Source: Gemmatales bacterium (GTDB taxonomy: Bacteria > Planctomycetota > Planctomycetia > Gemmatales > HRBIN36). Taken from it: a DNA stretch of 64,000 nt. The notes beneath the pieces are model-generated. The model was not told where the DNA came from and searched no databases. It saw nothing but the letters and a program-made list of their open reading frames with translations. The stretch covers positions 1-64,000 of the forward strand of contig JANXCQ010000008.1 of NCBI GenBank assembly GCA_025060195.1. The letters run 5' to 3'. Made by a program: the position numbers and the translations under genes. Of the stretch, positions 1 to 10,675 are shown piece after piece (position 1 is the first letter of the stretch; the number at the start of each line of letters is the position of its first letter).

Positions 1-1996
1 GTTTCATTGTAAACTGAGTCGTCAGGTTCTCTGCTCCTGTAGGAGGTGCTGCGGTGGTGGCATTCTGGTAAAGGGATTACAGCCTCATCGCTCTATGGCT
101 AAGTATCTGTGTGAGCATCTTAGAATGAGCACTGGAAATGCGGTAGCTGGCATGCGTCGGCTCTTGTTTGGATCAAATCGTTCACTGGATATTAGGTTGA
201 AGTAAACTGGCTAGGTTCAAGGTAGGGACAGTTGTAGGCGATGAGTTGTGCGTAATGAGTTTGGGCAGTTATCGGACGGGTCGGCTAAGTCAATATTAGC
301 GACACTCAAATTCGGCGGCGAATTTTGTCAATGGCAACGCCCTGGACTTAGATATGAGCCGATGGTTTGTAGAATGCGCCATTGATAGTAATCTGCCGCA
401 TCGCTCTAATATTATTTCCCCATTATCCTCTAACAAAGCTCTCACGGCCACGGCCATCTGATTCAACGCTGTAGGTAATTTTAGCCCTCGCTTGAAGACC
501 TTTTCTCGGCAGTCATTCCATAGGTATTAGCACGAAATCCAGCGTTAGCAAATAGCCTGGAACAGATCCCGACCTTCCAGGTGCATCTGCCTCGTCTGCG
601 ATTCTGCTCGAGTGAACACATACTGTGCGGGTAAGCAGAGCATGCGCACCCGGGTATCAGGCTCCAACCAATTCGGCGGGACGTTTACTCGAAAACATTT
701 TACTTCCCTGGTTGCCTTACTCATCGCCACGATGAGGCGATGCAGTCGGCCCGTCGCCGGCAGAACGTTCGTCCGCTATATTTGGACTTTGCATGTGCCA
801 GGTGAAGCAACATTGTGGCCGTAGGTGTTTCGGGTCGGCCCGCAGGGAACGCTCGTCATTATGCTGAGGCTCCTTCTGACCGCCGCATTTGCTACGACTG
901 AGGCGTCTGCGCGAGGAAACATTAACCCATTCAAACAACCACCGGAGCTGCGGCATCGTCGTCCCTTTGTGCGGCCTACCATAGCTGTGGAGGAGAATCC
1001 TATTCTCAGATGGTCTGGCCTAGTTGCTCCCTGGTCATCAGCTGCTTCGGCCGATTGTGGATGCTAGGCGAAGTCCTCGCGGCTGCATAGCGACGCTCCT
1101 GTCCGGCGTCCTCGGTCTTGGCAGATGCAGGTCGGCATCCAGTAACCTATGCAATCGTCGCCGCATTGCGACCGAATGCACCGTATTCATCCAGCTCTCC
1201 ACCTGTGTCATACCATCCTGGGATCTCGGCTGTACCCTAAGCGTCTGATTCCCCACTGAGAGGTAATCTTGTTTCGAAAAGAATTGCGATTAGGCCCCAT
1301 GGGTCTTAGCGCAACTCCTACACTGCCTGTGCCGTCCATCGCTGGTGCTGATGGCGTAACAGCTGGAAGTATCACACTTAGGGAGCCAGTTGCCTGGTCC
1401 TAACAAGGGAAGGCGATTGGCCAACGCTAAGGCGATAGGCTCATTGCGATTTGCCCAGTTAGTACGTCGTAACGGGAGCATGTATTGCGTGCCGCCTAAT
1501 GCATGTGGAGTTGGTTCGACCGATTGACTGGAGATGTTAGATCGGAGCCCGCGGCAGCAGCGCTCTGAGTGGTGTGCGGTGCGATCTGACGGAAACAGGT
1601 GCGAAAGCGACTGAGAAAAGGAGAAGATGCCCCAAGTTGGACGTTTGCAGAGCCGTCGTCAGGCACCTTCCGAACCGGGAAATTCCGAATCGCTGGCAGA
1701 ATACACAGGCTTCTGAATAGCGCTGCCACATGATTCTTTCACGAGGTGGCTAAGGAAGGAAATGTAGCCAATGTGCGTTTAGGTGTTTGTGTTGAATTGG
1801 GAAGCGGTCGCTGGGAGAGGTCAAACTGATGGTTCGTATTGCCTCAGCAACCTTGCAACTAGCTGTATGCCCGGCTTTGGAACCGTTTGTCGGGTCGGGA
1901 AAAATTGTGCTCGGAAAGTTGACGATGGCAGCGTTGGTTCCAAAAATAGTAGTCCTTGCTTCGCAGCGTCGGAACAAAGCATAACATGAACTGGGC

Positions 1997-2263
1997 TTGG
2001 AGACCGCAATCAAGCGGAGTAAGCGGGTGGTACTCAAAGGCGCCAGTCCCCGCGAAGTGGGGCGCTATTTCGCCCTAGCGCAAGTAGGCTTGGAGATGGC
2101 CCTGCCGATTGCGGTCGGTGCCTGGCTGGACTATCGCTGGAGAACTATGCCGTGGCTGGTGATTACGGGAGTCATTGTGGGATTTGCCGTGGGGATGACG
2201 CATCTGTGGTTGCTGCTTCGGGAGCCTCCCCAGCAAGACTCAGGCAAGGATTCTACGGCGTGA
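1997..2263 (+). CDS. AtpZ/AtpI-like small membrane protein of F-type ATPase operon (TTG start)
   Basis: 88 aa, two hydrophobic segments, EVGRYFALAQVGLEMALPIAVGAWLDYRW pattern typical of AtpZ/I; directly upstream of atpB cluster. Confidence 0.75.
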   Translation: METAIKRSKRVVLKGASPREVGRYFALAQVGLEMALPIAVGAWLDYRWRTMPWLVITGVIVGFAVGMTHLWLLLREPPQQDSGKDSTA

Positions 2264-2661
2264 CAGACCGCTGGCTGCGTCCCTGGATAGGCTTGCTGGA
2301 ACTGGCTCTGCTGACTGCGGTCTGCTTGGGCATGGGTGTGCTGGCAGTCTTGGTGCTAAGTCAAAATCGGGTAATACCGTCGCTCCCTGCGATTACGGCC
2401 ATTGCTCTGGTGCTCATCCCTGCGCTGCTAGCCCATGCTGTCGCTTTAGGCGCGAGCAGAACCCCCCAGGCCACAGTGACTTCGGCACTAGCTGGTACAG
2501 GTATCCGCCTGATTGTTACTCTTGGCGGATCTGTGGTCGTGGTGCTCGCCGTATCCTGGGGCAGTAATCTGGGCTTTTGGATGCCCCTCATGGCTTCGTA
2601 TTTGGGCGTGCTGATTATTGAACTGCTTTTCGCGCTTCGCCGTGTCGCTCCACCGCAATAA
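2260..2661 (+). CDS. Hydrophobic ATP synthase I-like membrane protein
   Basis: Same frame as ORF 2152..2661; GTG start near 2260 overlaps the end of the previous gene; several TM segments; position between atpZ and atpB. Confidence 0.55.
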   Translation: MTDRWLRPWIGLLELALLTAVCLGMGVLAVLVLSQNRVIPSLPAITAIALVLIPALLAHAVALGASRTPQATVTSALAGTGIRLIVTLGGSVVVVLAVSWGSNLGFWMPLMASYLGVLIIELLFALRRVAPPQ

Positions 2662-2755
2662 AACCAGCTTGGGATCACTGGCATAAAACTTGCTAAGCAG
2701 GCTCAGCCCATCCTTGCCACCAGCTATATCTTAGGCAACGAAGACTCGCTCGATT

Positions 2756-3769
2756 ATGGCACACAGCCCTCTCGAACATTCGAAAGACTCAGCTGTCTGG
2801 ACTTTCTTTGACAACCGTCTGACAGGTAAGGTGGAACTCCATTTACCCGCGATTCCCTTACCGTTTCGAGAGGAGCCGTTCCAGATTACAAAGTTTATGG
2901 TGATTGAGTTGCTCGCGGCTTTGTTACTCATCGTGATTTATGTCCCAATCGCACGCCGTGCGCGGACTGGTCAGCCCCCGAAGGGATATTTCTGGAATTG
3001 CTTTGAGGTGATATTGACTTTTCTGCGGGACGAAGTGGCCAAGCCGTATATTGGCGAGAAAGATGCGGATCGATTCGTGCCGTATATCTGGACGGTGTTC
3101 TTGTTTATACTGTTTTGCAACTTACTGGGCTTAGTACCGTTTCTCGGCTCACCCACGGGGGATCTAAGCGTTACGGGTGCGTTGGCGCTATGTAGTTTCC
3201 TTTTGATCCATGGAGCCGCTATCCGATCTCAGTTGGCCCACGGAGGACATCACGCGGAGCATCATGGCGAAGGCGAGCACGGGCACGATGCCCACCATGG
3301 CCGTGCAGAGCATTCGGGGACTGATGTAGTACCTTCTGTGGAAAAACATGCTATTGCCTTACCGCACCAGGGTAACCGCGTCCCGCTATTACTCGCTCCG
3401 TTGGTGGGACTATATCGGTATGTTTTAGCGCACGTGCCACAGACTGGGATTCCTTTGGTCGTGGGCTGGCCGTTGATCGTGATGATCGTTGCCATTGAGT
3501 TCTTGGGCCACGTGATTAAGGCCAGTGTGCTGGCGGTGCGACTGTTCGCTAACATTTTCGCGGGACATACGGTTCTGGCCTTTATCATGTCGTTTATCGT
3601 GATGGCCAAGAACGCACACCCCGTCGTCTGGGGGGTGGTCACCTTTGGAAGCATATTAGGCGTAGTGGCGTTGAGTTTGCTCGAGATTTTCGTGGCTTTT
3701 TTACAGGCATTTATCTTTACCTTTCTAACGGCGCTTTTCCTGGGCTTTCAACTACACATGGAACACTAA
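2756..3769 (+). CDS. atpB: ATP synthase F0 subunit a
   Basis: Conserved C-terminal ASVLAVRLFANIFAGHTVL...; contains internal His-rich insert. Confidence 0.95.
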   Translation: MAHSPLEHSKDSAVWTFFDNRLTGKVELHLPAIPLPFREEPFQITKFMVIELLAALLLIVIYVPIARRARTGQPPKGYFWNCFEVILTFLRDEVAKPYIGEKDADRFVPYIWTVFLFILFCNLLGLVPFLGSPTGDLSVTGALALCSFLLIHGAAIRSQLAHGGHHAEHHGEGEHGHDAHHGRAEHSGTDVVPSVEKHAIALPHQGNRVPLLLAPLVGLYRYVLAHVPQTGIPLVVGWPLIVMIVAIEFLGHVIKASVLAVRLFANIFAGHTVLAFIMSFIVMAKNAHPVVWGVVTFGSILGVVALSLLEIFVAFLQAFIFTFLTALFLGFQLHMEH

Positions 3770-3801
3770 TTTTTCCAAAGAAGCGACTTTCAGAATAGCC
3801 C

Positions 3802-3819
3802 ATTCTCATTGATGAGAAT
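3802..3819. repeat. Perfect inverted repeat ATTCTCAT-TG-ATGAGAAT in the atpB-atpE gap
   Basis: 8-bp arms read directly from sequence. Confidence 0.6.
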
Positions 3820-3921
3820 CCTTAGAAACCTTTCGCAAAAATTCGCTAGGAAATCTATAGCCTGAAGCGGAAAGATGAAATCAGGGGATGAATCCTTAAC
3901 CGCAAGATGAAAGGAGGAACG

Positions 3922-4236
3922 ATGAATAAGACCTTGGCAACTTGGAGCCTGATGGTTGTGGCCTTGCTGCTAAGCGTGTTGCCTGTCACAGCGCAACAGG
4001 GTGGATTTTCCTTACTAGAGGGAAACGCAGCGGGAGCTGGCTTCGGCACAGCGTTAGTGCTTATTGGCGCCGGTTGGGGCTTCGGTCGCATTGGGCAGGC
4101 AGCGCTGGAAAGTATGGCGCGGCAACCGGAAATAGCGCCACGCATTCAAACTGGTATGCTAATCATCGCGGCTTTGCTGGAAGGAGCCACTTTCTTTGCT
4201 TTGATCGTGTGCATTATCATGGCGGTCAAGGCGTAA
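3922..4236 (+). CDS. atpE: ATP synthase F0 subunit c
   Basis: GAGWGFGRIGQAALESMARQPE loop and LLEGATFFALIV ion-binding helix; good RBS (AAGGAGGA) before ATG 3922. Confidence 0.93.
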   Translation: MNKTLATWSLMVVALLLSVLPVTAQQGGFSLLEGNAAGAGFGTALVLIGAGWGFGRIGQAALESMARQPEIAPRIQTGMLIIAALLEGATFFALIVCIIMAVKA

Positions 4237-4366
4237 TGGTTTATCCTCTGCCGGTCTTGCCCAAAACTATCCGTGCCCACTGGGATCGCAGGGGTCATGA
4301 ATCTGCATAAGGGGGCATACGAAGGACTCATTGGTTGCTGCGTCACATTGTGGAGGTAATCTAGTG

Positions 4367-5083
4367 ATGGGGTCGCAGGTACAAGTAATAGTAATAGGCT
4401 GCCTTTGGTTGCGGAAGATGTTCTGGGGTAGCGTGTTGGCTTCTGCCTTGCTTTGGGGCAATATCGGATTGTCTTGGGCAGCAGCCGCAGCCCCCATGCA
4501 TGGAGCGTCCGCGGCTGAACACAGCCATGGTAGCGGGGACGAGGGGCCACTTTCCTTTTCGCTGGACTTGGCCGTTTGGTCGCTGGTGGTCTTTGGCCTC
4601 TTACTAGTAGTTTTGAGCAGACTGGCTTGGCGACCGATGTTGGAGGGCTTGAAACAGCGGGAAGAAAACATTCGCCGCGCTTTGGCAGAGGCGGAGCAAG
4701 CACGAGCTGAGGCGCAACGGATCCGTGAGCAACTGCAACAGGAGATGCAGCGCTGCGGCGAGAAAGTTCGGGAGATTCTTGACGAAGCCCGTCGTGATGC
4801 GGAGCGAACGGCCGAGGAAATTCGTGCGCGGGGCATGGCGGAAGTCCAAGCAGAGCGCGAACGACTCATGCGGGAGTTGGCGCGAGCCCGCGATCAAGCC
4901 TTGCAACAAATCTGGCAGGAGGCGGTGCGCCTAGCCGTGCTCATCTCTGAGAAGGCTATTCGGCGCTCACTTAGTGAAGATGATCACCGCCGACTTTTGG
5001 ACGAGGCACTGGCCGAACTGCGACAACACGGCGAGCGTTACGAGCGAGAACACGCGGTACTGGTCGGCAATTTCCAACCCTAA
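4367..5083 (+). CDS. atpF: ATP synthase F0 subunit b with N-terminal extension
   Basis: Single TM followed by long charged coiled-coil; operon position; GGAGG upstream of ATG 4367. Confidence 0.88.
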   Translation: MGSQVQVIVIGCLWLRKMFWGSVLASALLWGNIGLSWAAAAAPMHGASAAEHSHGSGDEGPLSFSLDLAVWSLVVFGLLLVVLSRLAWRPMLEGLKQREENIRRALAEAEQARAEAQRIREQLQQEMQRCGEKVREILDEARRDAERTAEEIRARGMAEVQAERERLMRELARARDQALQQIWQEAVRLAVLISEKAIRRSLSEDDHRRLLDEALAELRQHGERYEREHAVLVGNFQP

Positions 5084-5208
5084 GAGGGAAGGCCCTGATG
5101 GCTGGGCTTTGCCGGGTCTCTATTTACCAAGGTGGAAGCACATTCGTTGTGCCTTCGGCTGATGCCTGGCGCTAATCCAGAGTGATGAATTGAACTTGCA
5201 AAGAAATC

Positions 5209-5886
5209 ATGAGCGAACACTTACAGCCTTCACACACCTATCCTCAGCCTCGAGCTATAGACCGGCCCTTGTATCCAACAGTGCTGGATATCAAGGGCGA
5301 GCAAATTGCGCGGGTTTATGCGGAAGCATTGCTGCAAGCGGCCCGCGGTCAGCAGGCGGAGGATGAAGTATTAGAGCAGCTTGACTCTCTGGTGGAGGAC
5401 GTGTTAGGCAGCAGTCCTGAGCTGGAGCTTTTCTTGTCCAGCGGCAGTATCTCGCGACGGCGTAAGGCCGAAATGATCCGCAAGTTGTTCGAAGGTCGCG
5501 CGCATCCATTGGTGCTGCATTTTCTGCTAGTGCTCAACGATCATGATCGCCTCAATTTGCTCCGCACCACGGTGCGGGCATATCAGCAACTGCGCGATCG
5601 GGAGGCGCGACGGCTGCGGGTGGAAATACGCTCCGCAGTGCCTTTGGGTGAAGGCTACCTGGAACGGATTGCCGGACAACTACGCGAAATTTTCCGTATT
5701 GAGCCGCAAGTAACCAACCGCGTCCAGCCCGAGCTGCTCGGTGGCCTAATTGTCCGGCTGGGCGACTGGGTCTTCGACGGCTCCGTTCGCAGCCACTTAG
5801 ATAGATTACAAAAGGAACTTTTAGCGAGGGCGGCCCATGCGATTCAAACCCAACGAGATCGTTTCAGTACTACAAGCGGAGATTGA
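5209..5886 (+). CDS. atpH: ATP synthase F1 subunit delta
   Basis: [12 protein letters not shown]..., C-terminal [23 protein letters not shown]; operon position. Confidence 0.92.
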   Translation: MSEHLQPSHTYPQPRAIDRPLYPTVLDIKGEQIARVYAEALLQAARGQQAEDEVLEQLDSLVEDVLGSSPELELFLSSGSISRRRKAEMIRKLFEGRAHPLVLHFLLVLNDHDRLNLLRTTVRAYQQLRDREARRLRVEIRSAVPLGEGYLERIAGQLREIFRIEPQVTNRVQPELLGGLIVRLGDWVFDGSVRSHLDRLQKELLARAAHAIQTQRDRFSTTSGD

Positions 5887-7525
5887 ACAGTATCGCACCC
5901 AACTGGAGGCCCGCGAAGTCGGGCGTGTCCTAGAAGTCGGAGACGGTATCGCCCGGGTATATGGACTTAGTGGCGTCATGTCGGGCGAAATGGTCGAGTT
6001 TACCCGCACCGGTGTCATGGGGCTCGCTTTCAACCTCGAGGAAACTTCCGTCGGTATCATCATTCTGGGCGACTATCTGAACATCCGGGAGGGCGATGAG
6101 GTTCGAGCCACAGGGCAACTTTTGCGCGTCCCCGTTGGCGATGCCTTGATTGGCCGCGTGGTCGATCCGTTAGGCAATCCGTTGGATGGTAAAGGGCCGA
6201 TTGTGACCCCCTTCACTCGCCTGGTTGAATCTCCGGCCCCTGGAGTGGCCGAACGCCAGCCAGTGAATGTGCCCTTGCAAACGGGTATTAAGGCTATCGA
6301 TAGTATGACGCCCATCGGTCGCGGGCAGCGAGAGTTGATCATCGGCGACCGCAAGACCGGCAAGACGGCGATCGCGGTGGATACTATCATCAACCAGAAG
6401 GATGAAGATGTAATTTGCGTGTATGTCGCCATTGGTCAGAAAGAGTCCACGGTGGCTCAAGTTATTGAAGCGTTGCGGCAACACGGGGCAATGGATTACA
6501 CCATCGTCGTGGTGGCGTCATCGTCGGCCCCGGCAGCGTTGCAATACATCGCGCCTTATGCCGGCTGTGCCATGGCTGAGTATTACATGTACGAACAGGG
6601 CCGCGACACCTTATGCGTATATGATGACCTAAGCAAGCAGGCGGCAGCCTATCGGCAATTGTCGCTGCTCATGCGTCGTCCGCCAGGACGGGAGGCATAT
6701 CCTGGCGATATCTTCTACTGTCATTCGCGGTTACTCGAGCGCTCGGCCAAATTAGCGGAGCATTGGGTAATCGTGCCCGAATCGGTGCCCGATAAGGAAG
6801 TCACGCCGGAACATTCCGTGGTACGTAACGAGGATGGTTCACCGCGGGTCTTCAAAGGGCCGCTTGAAAAGGAGCATGCACGAAAGGACGTGCTGCCGAA
6901 TCATCCTGGCTGCAAACTAGCAAAGTTACCGAAGTCGGGCGGTTCGCTCACGGCGCTACCTATTATCGAAACGCTCGAGGGCGAAGTTTCCGCGTACATC
7001 CCGACTAACGTGATTTCCATTACCGACGGCCAGATTTACCTGCAACCGAGCTTGTTCTTCGCAGGAGTGCGGCCTGCGATTGACGTGGGAATCAGCGTGT
7101 CTCGCGTAGGTGGGAAGGCCCAGATTCCCGCGATGAAACAGGTGGCGGGGAGTCTGCGACTCGATCTGGCAGCTTTCCGCGAATTGGAGGCGTTTGCTCA
7201 ATTAGGCACCGAATTAGATAAAGCCACGCAGGCCCAGCTGGAACGCGGCTACCGTATGGTCGAAATCCTGAAGCAACCACAATACAAGCCCATGCACGTG
7301 GCCGACCAGGTCATGATTATCTTTGCGGGCACGCGTGGTTATTTGGATAACATTCCTGTGCGCCATGTGGCCGCTTGGGAGGAGCAGTTCCTTCGCTTTA
7401 TGCGGGAACAAGTCCCCGAAGTACGCAATGCTCTGATTCGCGAAAAGAAGCTCACGCCAGAAATCGAGGCCAGCCTAATCAAAGCCATTGAGTTCTTCCA
7501 GACGCAATTCAAGCCACCTGCTTAG
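5837..7525 (+). CDS. atpA: ATP synthase F1 subunit alpha
   Basis: [13 protein letters not shown] Walker [15 protein letters not shown]; 562 aa with internal insertion. Confidence 0.97.
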   Translation: MRFKPNEIVSVLQAEIEQYRTQLEAREVGRVLEVGDGIARVYGLSGVMSGEMVEFTRTGVMGLAFNLEETSVGIIILGDYLNIREGDEVRATGQLLRVPVGDALIGRVVDPLGNPLDGKGPIVTPFTRLVESPAPGVAERQPVNVPLQTGIKAIDSMTPIGRGQRELIIGDRKTGKTAIAVDTIINQKDEDVICVYVAIGQKESTVAQVIEALRQHGAMDYTIVVVASSSAPAALQYIAPYAGCAMAEYYMYEQGRDTLCVYDDLSKQAAAYRQLSLLMRRPPGREAYPGDIFYCHSRLLERSAKLAEHWVIVPESVPDKEVTPEHSVVRNEDGSPRVFKGPLEKEHARKDVLPNHPGCKLAKLPKSGGSLTALPIIETLEGEVSAYIPTNVISITDGQIYLQPSLFFAGVRPAIDVGISVSRVGGKAQIPAMKQVAGSLRLDLAAFRELEAFAQLGTELDKATQAQLERGYRMVEILKQPQYKPMHVADQVMIIFAGTRGYLDNIPVRHVAAWEEQFLRFMREQVPEVRNALIREKKLTPEIEASLIKAIEFFQTQFKPPA

Positions 7526-7543
7526 CCATCGCGAGGTTCGACC

Positions 7544-8509
7544 ATGCCAAAATTGCGGCACCTGGTATTGCGACGCAAGGCGATTCAAAATATCCGCAAG
7601 ATTACACGCACTATGGAACTCATTGCCACGGCGCGGTTCAAGCGGGCTCTGGATCGCGCGGTGGAGGCCGAGGCGTATACTCGCAAAATCGCCGAACTCG
7701 CAGCCGATCTAAGCGCTGCGACTCTACCTGCCTCGGCGGGGCACACCCTGCAGCATCTCCTTCTGGAGAAGCGTGAACCCGTACGCAGCAGTTTGCTCTT
7801 AGTCATCTGTTCCAATCGCGGGCTTTGTGGCGGCTATAATTCTGCTATCTTACGGGTCGCTACTGAGCGCATGCAACAATACGAACAATCGGGAGTGCGG
7901 TTATACTTGGAACTATCTGGCAAGCGGGCGATCGCTTATTTCCGCTATCACGGCGTACCCTCCGAAGCACAATACACCCACTTCGAGGATAAGCCGCGCT
8001 TTGAAGAGGTGGAGGTCCTGGCTAATCGTTACTTAGACGGCTATCTAACGCGGCGTTACGACCAGGTAGAAGTGGCTTACATGAAGTTTCTAAGCGCGTC
8101 GCGACAAACGCCAGTTGTGGAAACGCTGTTGCCGTTGAGTACGATCGCTCCGCCTGTACGCCGACCCGGTTGGGGCACTAGCGCTACGTCTCCCATTGCG
8201 GAACCGACACCTGCTAGCCTTGCGAGAAGCACGTCAGTGGTAAGTAGCACTATCGAGTACGAATTCTTGCCCGACCCTCGCAGTATTCTGGAAGAATTGC
8301 TGCCGATGTCGCTAAAAGTGAGGCTGTTTAAGTGTTTCCTGGATGCTGCCGTCAGTGAACAAATTGCCCGTCGCATCGCCATGAAACAGGCGACTGACAA
8401 CGCCACGGAAATGATCCGCGTTATTACGCGACAATACAACCGAGCTCGTCAGGCGCATATCACTAAAGAAATCCTCGAAGTACTCAGCGGTGCCGAAGCG
8501 CTGAAGTAG
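7544..8509 (+). CDS. atpG: ATP synthase F1 subunit gamma
   Basis: N-terminal RRKAIQNIRKITRTMELIATARF and C-terminal MKQATDNATEMIR..YNRARQAHITKEILEVLSGAEAL. Confidence 0.95.
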   Translation: MPKLRHLVLRRKAIQNIRKITRTMELIATARFKRALDRAVEAEAYTRKIAELAADLSAATLPASAGHTLQHLLLEKREPVRSSLLLVICSNRGLCGGYNSAILRVATERMQQYEQSGVRLYLELSGKRAIAYFRYHGVPSEAQYTHFEDKPRFEEVEVLANRYLDGYLTRRYDQVEVAYMKFLSASRQTPVVETLLPLSTIAPPVRRPGWGTSATSPIAEPTPASLARSTSVVSSTIEYEFLPDPRSILEELLPMSLKVRLFKCFLDAAVSEQIARRIAMKQATDNATEMIRVITRQYNRARQAHITKEILEVLSGAEALK

Positions 8510-8601
8510 TGGACCAAGCACGATGACCATTGTCAGCCTTGGATCGAACGATTCCTCGAAGTCATATCTTAGCGCCTCCTGATAACTCACGTGGAGTGTA
8601 A

Positions 8602-10068
<1,467 letters not shown>

Positions 10069-10128
10069 CCTGGGCGCTTCGATCACGTTCATGAGTCTGA
10101 TAGCTGCATCTGCCCCGGGAGAATAAAC

Positions 10129-10533
10129 ATGCCCCGCGAGGGATTGCACTGCCAGGTTATCACGCCGGAACGAATCGTAGTGGACGAGCGGGCTGATTTC
10201 GTGGCTCTGCCGCTTTACGATGGCGAATTAGGCGTGCTACCAGGCCGTGCGCCGCTGGTCGGACGCTTGGGTTTTGGGGAATTGCGCTTACGCCGAGGTG
10301 AGGAGATCAAGCGCTACTACGTAGATGGCGGATTCGTGCAAATCAAGCGAGATACAGTAACCTTACTGACGGCCAAGGCAGTGCCCGCCCACGAACTGGA
10401 CGTCCGCGCTCTGGAAAACGAGTTGGCTCAACCCCTAGCTCCCGCCGCTACCGCTGAGGCACGCGAAAGGCAGCAGGCCCAGCGTGAGCGCCAGCGCGCC
10501 ATGCTCCGCGTTGCTCAGAAACAGCAGATCTGA
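10129..10533 (+). CDS. atpC: ATP synthase F1 subunit epsilon
   Basis: HCQVITPERIVVDERADFVALPLYDGELGVLPGRAPLVGRLGFGELRLR. Confidence 0.93.
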   Translation: MPREGLHCQVITPERIVVDERADFVALPLYDGELGVLPGRAPLVGRLGFGELRLRRGEEIKRYYVDGGFVQIKRDTVTLLTAKAVPAHELDVRALENELAQPLAPAATAEARERQQAQRERQRAMLRVAQKQQI

Positions 10534-10675
10534 TTCCTTGCTAACGTTGCCAACTAATTTGACATCGACTCAGAGGGAAGGTGAAACTAGAAGTCGCCGA
10601 TTTTATGCATGATCCCGCAAAACAATTTCATCGCTCGGTAACGATGCGCCCCAAGACGGTTAGGGAAGCTGCCGC

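Noticed and set aside
4146-4909. Minus-strand ORFs of 101-200 aa within atpE/atpF
   Set aside because: Antisense to well-supported ATP synthase genes.
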